From JAAYDI01 sp052034005 (lineage in GTDB: Bacteria > Planctomycetota > Planctomycetia > Pirellulales > Pirellulaceae): 64,000 bases of DNA. The notes under the pieces are model-generated. The model saw only the letters and a list, made by a program, of their open reading frames with translations. It ran no database searches and was not told the origin of the DNA. The translations under genes were made by a program, and so were the position numbers. The stretch spans positions 62,001 through 126,000 of the forward strand of contig JBPOJB010000003.1 of assembly GCA_052034005.1 (NCBI GenBank). Reading direction: 5' to 3'. Of the stretch, positions 52,516 to 61,993 are shown piece after piece; position 1 is the stretch's first letter, and each line of letters begins with the position of its first letter.

Positions 52516-52544
52516 TTGCCGTGAGTCGACCGCAAATTTAAAAT
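52516..52544 (+). promoter_or_regulatory. Sigma-70-type promoter of the dxr-rseP-lpxD-lpxI run
   Basis: TTGCCG (52516-52521) and TAAAAT (52539-52544) are spaced by 17 bases. Transcription should start near 52551, about 140 bases before dxr. Its -35 resembles that of tRNA-Gly in this window (TTGCCT). Confidence 0.65.
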
Positions 52545-52691
52545 TAGCAAGAGCTTAGGAACGACGGGCAGCGACCGATGGGCGGTCCGGCCCAGCTGCG
52601 CGGCGGCCTTTGCACCATTGTTCCAGGTTCGGTGCCTCGGGACAAGCGAGCCCACAGCCAGCATCTCCGGGGACAGCGCGTCTGGACATCG

Positions 52692-53855
52692 ATGCCAGCT
52701 CCAACACGTAACGTGGCGATTCTCGGATCGACCGGCAGTATCGGTCGCAGCACGCTCGATGTGATCCGCGCGAGTGGGGGCCGGTTGCGTGTTGTGGCGC
52801 TGTCCGCGCATTGCCGGCTCGATGCCTTGGTGCAGCAGGCGGGCGAGTATGGTCCGTACTGGGTGATTGCTACGGACAGGGTATCGGGTGCAGCCCATGA
52901 TTGGCGCGGATTGCCCTCGCGTACGCAGTGGCTGTTGGGGCACGAGAACCTGTGCGCCGTGGTGCAGAAGCCCGAAGTCGACGTGGTGGTGGCGGCCATC
53001 GTCGGCAGTGCGGGCCTTACGAGCACGTGGGCGGCGATCGAAGCGGGCAAGACCGTCGCGTTGGCCAACAAGGAGACGCTGGTGGTGGCCGGCCCCCTGG
53101 TGATGGATCTGGCCCGACGCCACGGGGCGGCGATCGTGCCGGTCGACAGCGAGCACAGCGCGGTGTTCCAGTGTCTCCAGGCCGGGCGTCGCTCTGAAGT
53201 ACGGCGCGTGATTCTCACCGCCAGTGGGGGTCCGTTCCGCGACCGCCCGGCCGAACAGTTGGCGCACGTCACGGTGGCCGAGGCGCTGGCCCACCCGACC
53301 TGGGATATGGGTCCGAAGGTGACGGTCGACTCGGCGACGATGATGAACAAGGCATTCGAGATTGTGGAAGCACGGTGGCTGTTCGATCTGCAGCCGGAGC
53401 AAGTGGAGGTGGTGATCCATCCGCAATCGGTCGTGCATTCGATGGTGGAGTTCCAGGACGGTTCGGTCCTGGCCCAGCTCAGCCCACCAGACATGCGGCT
53501 TCCGATCCAGTACGCTTTGAGCTACCCGGAACGATGGGAGGGTGTGTCAGCCCGGCTGGACACGGCCGCGGCCCTGCGGCTGGAGTTCCTGTCGGTGGAC
53601 CATGGTCGTTTCCCGGCGATCGGGCTGGGGCTGGAGGTGGCGCGCGTGGGAGGCACGACGGGTGTCGTCCTCAACGCGGCCAACGAGGCGGCTGTGGCCT
53701 GCTTCCTCGACGGGCGACTTGGTTTCCAGGATATTGTGCCGGCTTGTCAGGCCGTGTTACAGCAGCATCATTTCGACCCGACCCCTACTTTGGACGAGCT
53801 TGTGAGGCTCGATGCATGGGCGCGGGAGGAGGTATCGCGGTGGGTTTGTGCCTAG
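52692..53855 (+). CDS. dxr: 1-deoxy-D-xylulose 5-phosphate reductoisomerase
   Basis: This 387-residue enzyme makes MEP from DXP in isoprenoid synthesis. NADPH binding is VAILGSTGSIGRSTLDVI; the catalytic and metal motifs are ANKETLVVAG, PVDSEHSAVFQCL, ILTASGGPFRD, HPTWDMGPKVTVDSATMMNKA and EARWLFDL. The ATG at 52692 starts right at the Rossmann fold. Its 3' end overlaps the start of the RseP gene by 16 bases. Confidence 0.95.
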   Translation: MPAPTRNVAILGSTGSIGRSTLDVIRASGGRLRVVALSAHCRLDALVQQAGEYGPYWVIATDRVSGAAHDWRGLPSRTQWLLGHENLCAVVQKPEVDVVVAAIVGSAGLTSTWAAIEAGKTVALANKETLVVAGPLVMDLARRHGAAIVPVDSEHSAVFQCLQAGRRSEVRRVILTASGGPFRDRPAEQLAHVTVAEALAHPTWDMGPKVTVDSATMMNKAFEIVEARWLFDLQPEQVEVVIHPQSVVHSMVEFQDGSVLAQLSPPDMRLPIQYALSYPERWEGVSARLDTAAALRLEFLSVDHGRFPAIGLGLEVARVGGTTGVVLNAANEAAVACFLDGRLGFQDIVPACQAVLQQHHFDPTPTLDELVRLDAWAREEVSRWVCA

Positions 53856-56056
53856 CAGCCATCACGCTGAGCGCGGCGCTCCATGGGCTCTACGTCGTGT
53901 GTGCGGTGCTGATCGGAATTGGCCTGTTGATCTTCGTCCACGAATTGGGCCATTTCCTGGTGGCCAAGGCCTGTGGGGTGAAGTGCGAGAAGTTCTATCT
54001 GGGGTTCGACGTCCCGATCAAGATCGGGCCGATCGCGCTGCCCCGTACGCTGGGCCGCCTCAAGCTGGGTGAGACGGAATACGGGATCGGCATCATCCCG
54101 CTGGGCGGCTACGTGAAGATGCTCGGCCAGGACGACAATCCGGCCAACGCGCGCAAGGAGGCGGCGCGGATTCGGATCGCGAAGGGCGCGACCGCCGAGG
54201 CCGCCTCGCCGAGCGGCCAAGACGGTGCGTCGGACGACGCGCTTTCCGACGAGCAGTACGAACTCGATCCCCGCAGCTATCCTGCCAAGAGCGTGCCGCA
54301 GCGCATGGCGATCATCTCGGCCGGCGTGATCATGAACCTGATCTCCGCGGTGGCGTTCGCCGCGATCGCCTACCGCATGGGCGTGTCGTACGAGCCGTGC
54401 GAGATCGGCACGGTCGCCGGCGGCTCGCCTGCCTGGGTCCATAACGTGCCGATCGGCGCCCGGGTCGTACAGATCGGGCGGTCCGGCACGGAGAACGATT
54501 ATCTCCGGTTCGACTGGGACCTGGTGCAGCAGATCATCTTGCACAGCGCGGGCGAGGAACCGACACCCTTGGACCTGCAGTTGGAACTGCCCGACGGGCA
54601 GCGCCAGTGGATTTCGATCACGCCGAGCGACCGGTTGGTGAAGCGGGCGTTGGCCGAGTCCGCCACGCTGGGTGTCCGCCAGGTCCGGTCCACCACGCTC
54701 TCGAGCAACGTGCCGATCGTCCCCGGCACGGCCGCGGCGAGCGCGCAACCGCCGTTGCAGGCGGGCGATCGGGTGATCGCGGTCAACGGCCGGGCGTTGG
54801 ACGCCTCCCGCGTGAACGAGCGTGGCGAGTTCCCGTCTGACGAGCTGGACGCGGCCGAGGCCGCGCAGCTGTCCAAGCCGCTCACGCTCACCGTGGTACG
54901 GGACGTGCCGGGCGACCGCGGCGCGCCCGGCCGGAGTGAGACGCTCGAGGTCACGCTCCCGCCCCAGCCGTTGCGGACGGTCGGCCTGATCATGCGGATG
55001 GGCCCGGTGGAGTCGGTGCGTGAAGGGAGCCCGGCGGAGCGGGCGGGTCTCCAGGCCGGGGACCTCATCCTGCGCGTCAACGGCCAGGCGGTGGGCGACC
55101 CGATGGTGCTGCCGCAGCAGTTCGAGCAATGGATTTCGCAGGAGGTGCACCTGGACGTGGCACGGCCCACCGCGGAGGCGCTCACGACGATCGAGCTGTC
55201 GGTCACGCCCGAACCGCGCTACCGGTATGACGAGCTGACCGTCCATAGTGCGCTCGTGCCGATCGAATCGATCGGCGTGGCCTACTCGGTCGGCACGCAG
55301 GTCGTGGGCGTGGAGCCGGGCAGTCCGGCCGAGAAGGCGGGGCTGCGCGCAGGCGACCTGCTGCAACGCGTGTTGTTTGCCGGCAGTGCCGACGGGGATT
55401 CGGAGGTGGCTGCCGTGATCGATCGGCGCGCCGCGGACAGCGGCATCGAGCTGACGGCCCAGCGGGAGGACTGGCCCCTGGTCTTCACGCTGCTGCAGAA
55501 GGTGCCGGCCGACGTCGAATTGAAAATCGGTTTCCTGCGCGCCGGCCAGGCGATGGACGCGACGCTGCGCCCGGCGATCTCGCCCAACTGGTTCTACGTC
55601 GACCGGGGGCTGCCTCTTGCGGCGTTGGGCCGTGTCCACACCGCCGGCTCATGGCTGGAAGCCTGGCAGTTGGGGCTCCGCGAGACCAAGGAGAGCCTGC
55701 AGAAGGTGGTCCGGTTCGTCGTCAAGCTGGCCACCGCGCGGGTGCCGCTCCGGTCGCTCGGCGGGCCGCTGACGATCGTGGCCGTCGCCGGGTCGGAAGC
55801 GTCCGCGGACACCTCGCGCCTGCTGCTGTTCATGACGTTCCTGAGCGCCAACCTGGCGATCCTCAACTTCCTGCCGATCCCCGCGCTGGACGGCGGCCAT
55901 ATGCTGTTCCTGCTGGCCGAGGCGGTGACCGGCAAGCCGGTGGACGAACGGTTGCAGGGCGCGCTGACGTTCGCCGGCGTCGTCTGCCTGCTGGCGCTGA
56001 TGGTGCTGGTCTTCTACAACGATATTGGGCGGCTGGTGCGGATCTTCGGGGGCTGA
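53840..56056 (+). CDS. rseP: RseP-like site-2 intramembrane metalloprotease with multiple PDZ domains
   Basis: A 738-residue S2P protease, much longer than E. coli RseP (450). Zinc motif HELGH is at residues 34-38; the distal LDG motif lies in NFLPIPALDGGHMLFLL. Between them are at least three PDZ-like blocks, around PPLQAGDRVIAVNGRALD, SPAERAGLQAGDLILRVNGQ and SPAEKAGLRAGDLLQRV, and an acidic insertion after VKMLGQDDNPANA. A GTG at 53840 is taken as start, because GGGAGGAGG lies seven bases before it inside dxr; an ATG at 53816 is the alternative. Its role in regulated proteolysis of anti-sigma factors is inferred from the family. Confidence 0.88.
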   Translation: MGLCLAAITLSAALHGLYVVCAVLIGIGLLIFVHELGHFLVAKACGVKCEKFYLGFDVPIKIGPIALPRTLGRLKLGETEYGIGIIPLGGYVKMLGQDDNPANARKEAARIRIAKGATAEAASPSGQDGASDDALSDEQYELDPRSYPAKSVPQRMAIISAGVIMNLISAVAFAAIAYRMGVSYEPCEIGTVAGGSPAWVHNVPIGARVVQIGRSGTENDYLRFDWDLVQQIILHSAGEEPTPLDLQLELPDGQRQWISITPSDRLVKRALAESATLGVRQVRSTTLSSNVPIVPGTAAASAQPPLQAGDRVIAVNGRALDASRVNERGEFPSDELDAAEAAQLSKPLTLTVVRDVPGDRGAPGRSETLEVTLPPQPLRTVGLIMRMGPVESVREGSPAERAGLQAGDLILRVNGQAVGDPMVLPQQFEQWISQEVHLDVARPTAEALTTIELSVTPEPRYRYDELTVHSALVPIESIGVAYSVGTQVVGVEPGSPAEKAGLRAGDLLQRVLFAGSADGDSEVAAVIDRRAADSGIELTAQREDWPLVFTLLQKVPADVELKIGFLRAGQAMDATLRPAISPNWFYVDRGLPLAALGRVHTAGSWLEAWQLGLRETKESLQKVVRFVVKLATARVPLRSLGGPLTIVAVAGSEASADTSRLLLFMTFLSANLAILNFLPIPALDGGHMLFLLAEAVTGKPVDERLQGALTFAGVVCLLALMVLVFYNDIGRLVRIFGG

Positions 56057-56158
56057 GGGGGCGGTTTTCCGTCTTGTTCTGGCCTCGCATCTTACGGTAC
56101 CATCTCTGCCGCGGTTCCCGCGTCGGGAACGGATTCCAGTCCAAGGAGGGACCGACAC

Positions 56159-57217
56159 ATGCCCACGACAACCCTGCATCAACTGGCGGATCTGGTCGGT
56201 GGCGAACTGCGCGGAGACGCTCAGACGCCCATTCGGGGCGCGGCCAGCATCGTCCGGGCTCAGCCCGGCGAGATCACGTTGGCCGACGCGCCGAAGCTGC
56301 TGTCGATGCTAGCAGCCTCGCAGGCCGCTGCGGCGGTCGTGCCTCCCGATTTCCCGCCCCTGTCGATGCCGTGCGTCGTGGTGCCGGACGTGCACGCGGC
56401 ATTCACGAAGATCGTCTTGCACTTCCGCCCGCCCCAGGAGACGCACCGCGTCGGGCGCAGCGCGGCCGCCTCCGTGGCCCGGTCCGCGCAGCTGGCCGAT
56501 GATGTCCAAGTGCATCCGCTGGCCAGCGTGGGCGAAGAGGTCGTGGTGGGGTCGGGCACCGTGATCCATGCGGGTGTGCATATCATGGCCGGGTGTCGGA
56601 TCGGCCGGGGCGTGACGCTGTTTCCAAACGTGGTCATTTACGAGAACACGATCATTGGCGATCGGACGGTGATTCACGCGGGCGCGGCGATCGGCGCATA
56701 CGGGTTCGGCTACCACACGGTCGATGGCGTGCACGTGCGCGGCGCGCAGCTGGGCCACGTCGAGATCGGTTCCGACGTGGAGATCGGCGCGGGGACGACG
56801 ATTGATCGCGGCACGTACGACGCGACGGTGATTGGAGACGGGACGAAGATCGACAATCTGGTGATGATCGGCCACAACTGCCGCCTGGGCAAGCACAATC
56901 TGATCTGTTCGCAGGTCGGCATCGCGGGCAGTTGCACGACGGGCGACTACGTGGTGATGGCGGGCCAGGTGGGTCTGTCCGACCATCTGCACATCGGCAG
57001 CCGGGCGATCCTGGGCGCGAAAGCCGGCCTGATGAATGACGTACCGGAAGGCGCGGTCTTTATCGGCGTGCCTGCGACGCCGGAGCGGGACCAGTGGCGG
57101 ATGTGGGGCCACATACGGCAGTTGCCCGAGATGCGTCGGCAGTTGAAGAAGATCCTGCAGCGCCTGGAGGACTCCCCGCCATCCGATTCGCGCGCGGATC
57201 GGCAGGACGCGGCGTAG
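56159..57217 (+). CDS. lpxD: UDP-3-O-(3-hydroxyacyl)glucosamine N-acyltransferase LpxD
   Basis: A 352-residue acyltransferase of lipid A synthesis. The N-terminal uridine-binding domain is followed by left-handed beta-helix hexapeptides such as IGSDVEIGAGTTIDRGT and TKIDNLVMIGHNCRLGKHN, which carries the catalytic His. GSCTTGDYVVMAGQVGLSDH is also characteristic. AAGGAGGG precedes the ATG. Evidence that the organism makes lipid A. Confidence 0.95.
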   Translation: MPTTTLHQLADLVGGELRGDAQTPIRGAASIVRAQPGEITLADAPKLLSMLAASQAAAAVVPPDFPPLSMPCVVVPDVHAAFTKIVLHFRPPQETHRVGRSAAASVARSAQLADDVQVHPLASVGEEVVVGSGTVIHAGVHIMAGCRIGRGVTLFPNVVIYENTIIGDRTVIHAGAAIGAYGFGYHTVDGVHVRGAQLGHVEIGSDVEIGAGTTIDRGTYDATVIGDGTKIDNLVMIGHNCRLGKHNLICSQVGIAGSCTTGDYVVMAGQVGLSDHLHIGSRAILGAKAGLMNDVPEGAVFIGVPATPERDQWRMWGHIRQLPEMRRQLKKILQRLEDSPPSDSRADRQDAA

Positions 57218-57230
57218 GTCGCGCGAACGG

Positions 57231-58088
57231 ATGAGCAGTGTGCGGAAGATAGGTCTGATCGCCGGCTGGGGGAATTTCCCGCTGGCGGTTGCCCGGGCCC
57301 TGAAGCGCCAACGCTACGACGTCTACTGCCTGGGGATCCGTGACCATGCGGATCCGGCGCTGGCGGGCATCTGTAACGAGTTTCAGTGGGTGGGCATTGC
57401 CAAGTTGGGCGCCCACATTCGGTATTTCAAGCGTCGGGGGATCCGCCAGGCGACGATGGCCGGCAAGATTTTCAAGGCCCGCATGTTGTTTCAGCGCTGG
57501 GGCTGGGTCCGCCATCTGCCCGATTGGCGCGCCTGCCGGACATTCTATCCGCATTTCCTGGCCGGCACGCAAGACCGCCGAGACGATACGCTCATGATGA
57601 CACTGGTTGATGCTTACGCACGGGACGGGATCATTTTTGCGCCGCCCACGGATTTCGCGCCGGAGCTGCTCGTCAAGCTCGGCCCGCTCACCGCGCGCCG
57701 CCCCACGCCCCACCAGGTGAAAGACATCCAGTTCGGCTGGCAGCTGGCCAAGGAGCTGGGACGTCTGGACATCGGCCAGACGGTGGTCGTCAAAGGGCAG
57801 GTCGCGATCGCGGTGGAGGCGATCGAGGGCACGGACGAGTGCATTCGCCGCGCCGGACAGCTGTGTCCCCAGGGTGGTTTCACGGTCGTCAAAGTCGCTA
57901 AACCTCAGCAGGACATGCGGTTCGACGTTCCCACGATCGGGCTCTGGACGCTGCGGGAACTGGTCGACGCGGGTGGGCAGGTCCTGGCGGTCGAGGCGGG
58001 CAAGACGATCCTCGTGGATGAGGACCAGGCCATCCGCTTCGCACACGCCCACCGGCTGACCGTGGTGGCCGTCGATCCGGCTGCCTGA
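57231..58088 (+). CDS. lpxI: UDP-2,3-diacylglucosamine pyrophosphatase LpxI
   Basis: A 285-residue LpxI (DUF1009) protein, the alternative to LpxH, which splits UDP-diacylglucosamine to give lipid X. The N-terminus IGLIAGWGNFPLAVAR is the family start, and DDTLMMTLVDAYARDG, VVKGQVAIAVEAIEGTDE and TIGLWTLRELVDAGG follow; the Asp in EGTDE is conserved in LpxI. It comes 13 bases after lpxD. Confidence 0.93.
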   Translation: MSSVRKIGLIAGWGNFPLAVARALKRQRYDVYCLGIRDHADPALAGICNEFQWVGIAKLGAHIRYFKRRGIRQATMAGKIFKARMLFQRWGWVRHLPDWRACRTFYPHFLAGTQDRRDDTLMMTLVDAYARDGIIFAPPTDFAPELLVKLGPLTARRPTPHQVKDIQFGWQLAKELGRLDIGQTVVVKGQVAIAVEAIEGTDECIRRAGQLCPQGGFTVVKVAKPQQDMRFDVPTIGLWTLRELVDAGGQVLAVEAGKTILVDEDQAIRFAHAHRLTVVAVDPAA

Positions 58089-58269
58089 CCCGGCCCTGAC
58101 GCAGCGGGGTCCCGGGGCGGTAGAATCGGATCGGGGGATTCGAGCGGGCCGGACAGGTGGCAAGAGTCTCTCGGGCCGACGAATAATGGATATCCGAGAG
58201 GGGCGTACCGGTTCTGTAGTACTGATCCCGCGGGGCGCGGGCCCGCGGGTTCCACCAAGGGAGGCCGCA

Positions 58270-59196
58270 ATGAATGACAAGCCCACACGAACGACCGCAC
58301 GCGCATCGGGCTCCGAGACGCCGTTGAAGTTCCTGCCGTTGAGAATCCTGGCGTGGCCGTTTCTCTTCGTCGGCCGCCTGCTCTGGCGGGACTGGCTGTC
58401 GTATGTACTGGGCAGCGTGCTGCGCGACGAGCGACGCGTCTACAACGTCAAATTCGTCTGGTATGGCGAGACAGTGTATTTGCACCCCATGGTGTGGGGC
58501 AGCGTGGTGCTGTTCTTCGTGGCCAAGAGCGGCGTCGTGGCCGCCGGGTGGCCGCTGCTCATCTGGTTCGCCATGCTGGTCATCTGCTTCCTGACCGTGA
58601 TGTACGACTTCGACATCCTCAAGGCGGGTGTGCTGCTCGTCAGCATGATTGCCCTGTTCAGCCTGGCCTACGTCTCCAACCTGGAGTGGCATTTCAATCC
58701 GCTGCGGATCCTGGCCCGGCACATCCAGAGCCTGGAGGCGACCGTCTCGCCCGGCTTCTATATCGTGACCTGTTACGTGTTCGCCTTCTTGATCGCCGCC
58801 GAAGTCGTCTGGGCCTGGCTGTTCAACCGCGTGGAGCTCGACGAGTCGTACGTGTACGAACACAAGTTCCTCAAGAGCACGACCCGCGAACCGGTCTTCG
58901 CCCGCGGGCTCAAGCGCGACACACGGGACCTGCTCGAACTGCTGATCCTGGGCGCGGGCGACATCGAACACCGCACCAAGACCGGCACCAAGCGGTTTCC
59001 GAACGTGCCGGGCGCATCGCTCGGACTCGGCCGCGCCATCGACACCATGCTCAATTACCGCCGCGACAGCGAGATCGACCTGGGCGCCAAAGGTCGGCGC
59101 GATGAGGACGATCAATCGCTGTTGGAGCATGCGATGCCGGACCTGTACGACGAACTGGATGACGGGGACCACGACAACGGCGGTATTGAAGGATAG
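58270..59196 (+). CDS. Polytopic membrane protein of unknown function
   Basis: A 308-residue protein with about four spans between residues 75 and 180 (VWGSVVLFFVAKSG, LLIWFAMLVICFLTVMY, AGVLLVSMIALFSLAYV and FYIVTCYVFAFLIAAEVVWAW), and a charged C-terminal half ending in an acidic tail (ELDDGDHDNGG). AAGGGAGG precedes the ATG. No family is recognised. The distance to lpxI (181 bp) allows its own promoter. Confidence 0.7.
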   Translation: MNDKPTRTTARASGSETPLKFLPLRILAWPFLFVGRLLWRDWLSYVLGSVLRDERRVYNVKFVWYGETVYLHPMVWGSVVLFFVAKSGVVAAGWPLLIWFAMLVICFLTVMYDFDILKAGVLLVSMIALFSLAYVSNLEWHFNPLRILARHIQSLEATVSPGFYIVTCYVFAFLIAAEVVWAWLFNRVELDESYVYEHKFLKSTTREPVFARGLKRDTRDLLELLILGAGDIEHRTKTGTKRFPNVPGASLGLGRAIDTMLNYRRDSEIDLGAKGRRDEDDQSLLEHAMPDLYDELDDGDHDNGGIEG

Positions 59197-59328
59197 CCCA
59201 TCTTTGATCTGTCTGTTTGCGGTTCGCGGCGCGGGCACGGCCGCGATCTCGGCCGCACGCTCGAGGTGGCTCGCGCGCGATCCGGGGCGTTGCCGACTTC
59301 CGGCGTGCCCAGGAATATCAGATTCATG

Positions 59329-59356
59329 TTGACCCTGACCGCGACGTCGATACAAT
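59329..59356 (+). promoter_or_regulatory. Sigma-70 promoter of ispE-spoVG
   Basis: TTGACC (59329-59334) and TACAAT (59351-59356) are 16 bases apart, a 5/6 match at each element. Transcription would start near 59363, leaving room for an ispE start at 59480 and, less comfortably, at 59384. Confidence 0.65.
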
Positions 59357-59479
59357 CCTATTGGCATAAACCGTGCCGTAGCTATGAAATACGTCACGCA
59401 TTGGCGACGCGCCGGTCGTTTGTGGTTTGATACGTGTCGGAACAGAGAACGCTTGGAGTGCTCCGACAGCACAGGCAGG

Positions 59480-60427
59480 ATGATTCTGACAGCGGTGGAC
59501 GGGGGCATAGAGGTTTGGGCTCCGGCCAAGCTGAACTTGTTCCTCGAAGTCCTTGGAAGGCGGGCAGACGGTTTCCATGAGATTGAGACGCTCATGGTGG
59601 CCGTAACGGTGTTCGACACGATTTGTCTGGTTGCCACACACGAGGATCGGATAGAACTGGCGTGCGAGATGGGAGCTGGCGTGTGCGCCCGTGAGCGTTC
59701 TTCGGGCGCAGCTTCAAGCCTGCTCGGGGAGATGCCCGAGCGAGCGGACAATTTGGTGGTGCGGGCCCTCGAGCGTCTGCGTGACGCGGCCGGCGTACAG
59801 GCCGGTGCGCGGGTGCGGCTCGTCAAACGCATTCCGTCGGCTGCGGGCTTGGGGGGGGCGTCGAGCGATGCGGCGGCAGCGCTGGCGGCCGCCAATATCG
59901 CGTGGGGGCTGCGGTGGTCACGGGCGCGTCTGGCGCAACTCGCGGGAGATCTCGGCAGTGATGTGCCGTTTTTCTTCGGGCCGGGTGCGGCCGTGTGCCG
60001 TGGCCGGGGGGAGCGGATCGAGCCGTTGCAGATGCCAGGGCGGCTGCACGTGGTCGTCGTGCGGCCGCCGGAAGGGCTGTCGACGGCCGACGTGTATCGG
60101 CGCTGTGTGCCGGCGGAAGGTCGACCGATGACCGCCGGGCCGCTGGCCGAAACGCTGCGGTGCGGTGGCTGGAGTCGCGTCGGCCAACACCTGCATAACC
60201 GGCTCGAGTCCGCCGCGGAGCAACTGACGCCGTGGATCGGCCGATTACGGCGCGTGTTTGACCGACTGGATTGTCTGGGACACCGGATGAGCGGGAGCGG
60301 GACTAGTTACTACGGCATCAGCCGAAATGCCGGCCATGCACGACGTGTGGCGGCTCGCCTGCGGGGAGAAGGGCTTGGTTACGTCGCCGTGGCCACGACC
60401 CTTGCGACAGATCGGCCAACCCCCTGA
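59480..60427 (+). CDS. ispE: 4-diphosphocytidyl-2-C-methyl-D-erythritol kinase IspE
   Basis: This 315-residue GHMP kinase phosphorylates CDP-ME in the MEP pathway. It begins MILTAVDGGIEVWAPAKLNLFLEVLGRRADGFHEIETL; the ATP-binding motif is PSAAGLGGASSDAAAAL and the C-terminal motif SGSGTSYYG. The ATG at 59480 fits where homologues begin; an ATG at 59384 would add 32 residues, and neither has a strong ribosome-binding site. It precedes spoVG by 27 bp, an order also known around Bacillus spoVG. Confidence 0.92.
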   Translation: MILTAVDGGIEVWAPAKLNLFLEVLGRRADGFHEIETLMVAVTVFDTICLVATHEDRIELACEMGAGVCARERSSGAASSLLGEMPERADNLVVRALERLRDAAGVQAGARVRLVKRIPSAAGLGGASSDAAAALAAANIAWGLRWSRARLAQLAGDLGSDVPFFFGPGAAVCRGRGERIEPLQMPGRLHVVVVRPPEGLSTADVYRRCVPAEGRPMTAGPLAETLRCGGWSRVGQHLHNRLESAAEQLTPWIGRLRRVFDRLDCLGHRMSGSGTSYYGISRNAGHARRVAARLRGEGLGYVAVATTLATDRPTP

Positions 60428-60454
60428 CGGCGAGCGCATCGGAGGGAAGACCGC

Positions 60455-61078
60455 ATGGAAATCACAGAAGTTCGCATCAAGCTGATGGAAAATTCCGACG
60501 ATCGACTACAGGCCTTCTGCTCGATCACCATCGATGATTGCTTCGTGATTCGCGATCTGAAGATCATCGAAGGGGTCAGCGGGCCGTTTGTGGCCATGCC
60601 CAGCCGCAAGCTGACTGCGCATTGCCCCAATTGCGGGACGAAGAACCATCTTCGCAGCGGTTACTGCAACAACTGCGGCGGACGGCTCAAGGAAGACCGC
60701 ACGGTTCGAGACGCGGATGGACGCGCCAAGCTCTATGCCGACATCGCGCATCCGATCAACTCCCAATGCCGCGAGATGATCCAGAAGCATGTGATCGAGG
60801 AGTATCGGGCGGAGCGGGAACGCGCCAAGCAGCCCGACTATGTGTCACGCTACGATGACAGCTACGAAGATGATTTCGAAGGCTCTGAACTGGTCGAAGA
60901 GTACGAACGCGCCAGGCAGGCCCAGGAGACGGCCCGACGTGGCGGCGGCGGCGCGCGGACACAGATCCAACCGGCCGACGTCGAGCCCCGCCCGCCTCAC
61001 GTGGTCCCCTCCCAGCTCCCAGCCAAGAAACCACCCCGCCGGAACAGCGACCAGTTCGGCGCGGGGATCTTCGATTGA
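60455..61078 (+). CDS. spoVG: SpoVG-family protein with inserted zinc ribbon
   Basis: SpoVG proper (MEITEVRIKLMENSDDRLQAF, then DLKIIEGVSGPFVAMPSRK, then YADIAHPINSQCREMI) is interrupted at residues 54-90 by a zinc ribbon with CPNCG (Cys57, Cys60) and CNNCG (Cys71, Cys74). A further 90 residues follow, acidic then Pro/Arg-rich and likely disordered. Bacillus SpoVG is about 97 residues. SpoVG proteins bind nucleic acids and affect division and many genes. The zinc ribbon should add a binding surface. Confidence 0.9.
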   Translation: MEITEVRIKLMENSDDRLQAFCSITIDDCFVIRDLKIIEGVSGPFVAMPSRKLTAHCPNCGTKNHLRSGYCNNCGGRLKEDRTVRDADGRAKLYADIAHPINSQCREMIQKHVIEEYRAERERAKQPDYVSRYDDSYEDDFEGSELVEEYERARQAQETARRGGGGARTQIQPADVEPRPPHVVPSQLPAKKPPRRNSDQFGAGIFD

Positions 61079-61156
61079 GCAGGCGGCTGGAGTCCGGCGC
61101 CGGGCGCTCAGCCGACGGGTGCCACGGTGTGGTCGCCGCGCGGATCGGAGCCTCGC

Positions 61157-61993
61157 ATGAACGTCCTGGAGTTGACGGCCCTGGTGTGGCTGGGCTCATG
61201 CGTGGCCGGACTGCTGGGCGCGCTGACCGGTTTGGGGGGCGGCGTGGTCGTGGTGCCGTTGCTGACCCTCGCGTGCGGCGTCGACATCCGCTATGCGGTC
61301 GGCACGTCGCTGGTCTGCGTGATCGCCACATCGTCAGGGGCGGCTGCTTCCTACGTGCGTGAGGGTTTTACCAACTTGCGTGTCGGCATGCTGCTGGAAG
61401 TCGCCACGACGCTCGGCGCGCTGGGCGGCGCGGCGATCGCCATCCGGCTCTCCGGCGATGTGGTGGCCGTCATCTTCGGGGTCGTGCTGCTGGTCTCGGC
61501 AGGCCTCTCGTTGCGGACGGGCGCCCCGGGCGGGGGTGGAAACGGACCCGATGCGCTGGCCACATGGTTGAAGCTCGACGGGTCCTACCCCAGCCTCGAT
61601 GGTCCGCGGCCCTACCATGTCCGGCGCGTGCCCGGCGGGTTCCTGCTGATGGCCGTGGCCGGGATCCTGTCCGGGCTGCTGGGGATCGGCTCGGGCGCGC
61701 TCAAGGTTCTGGCAATGGACGCGGTGATGCGGATCCCCTTCAAGGTCTCGACGACGACGAGCAACTTCATGATCGGGGTGACCGCCGCGGCCAGTGCGGG
61801 CGTGTATCTCCGTCGCGGGTACATCGATCCCGGGCTGGCTATGCCCGTCGTGCTGGGCGTGTTGCCGGGCGCGATCCTGGGCACGCGCCTGCTGGCACGC
61901 ACCCGGGCCCGCGCGTTGCGGTGGGTCTTCGCGGCGGTGACCGCCGCGCTGGCAGTGGAGATGATCTATCATGGCACCACAGGCAGAATCTGA
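61157..61993 (+). CDS. TauE/SafE-family sulfite/sulfonate exporter-like membrane protein
   Basis: A 278-residue polytopic protein with the two-fold TauE motif: GALTGLGGGVVVVPLLTL in the first half and GILSGLLGIGSGALKV in the second, with about eight spans. Family members move sulfite or organosulfonates, but the substrate is not shown. GGAG precedes the ATG. Its end overlaps the next gene by 23 bases. Confidence 0.85.
   Translation: MNVLELTALVWLGSCVAGLLGALTGLGGGVVVVPLLTLACGVDIRYAVGTSLVCVIATSSGAAASYVREGFTNLRVGMLLEVATTLGALGGAAIAIRLSGDVVAVIFGVVLLVSAGLSLRTGAPGGGGNGPDALATWLKLDGSYPSLDGPRPYHVRRVPGGFLLMAVAGILSGLLGIGSGALKVLAMDAVMRIPFKVSTTTSNFMIGVTAAASAGVYLRRGYIDPGLAMPVVLGVLPGAILGTRLLARTRARALRWVFAAVTAALAVEMIYHGTTGRI

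Noticed and set aside
58168..58200. A 7-bp inverted repeat (CTCTCGG/CCGAGAG) before the membrane protein gene
   Set aside because: Short stem, 19-base loop, no T-run; not distinguishable from chance.
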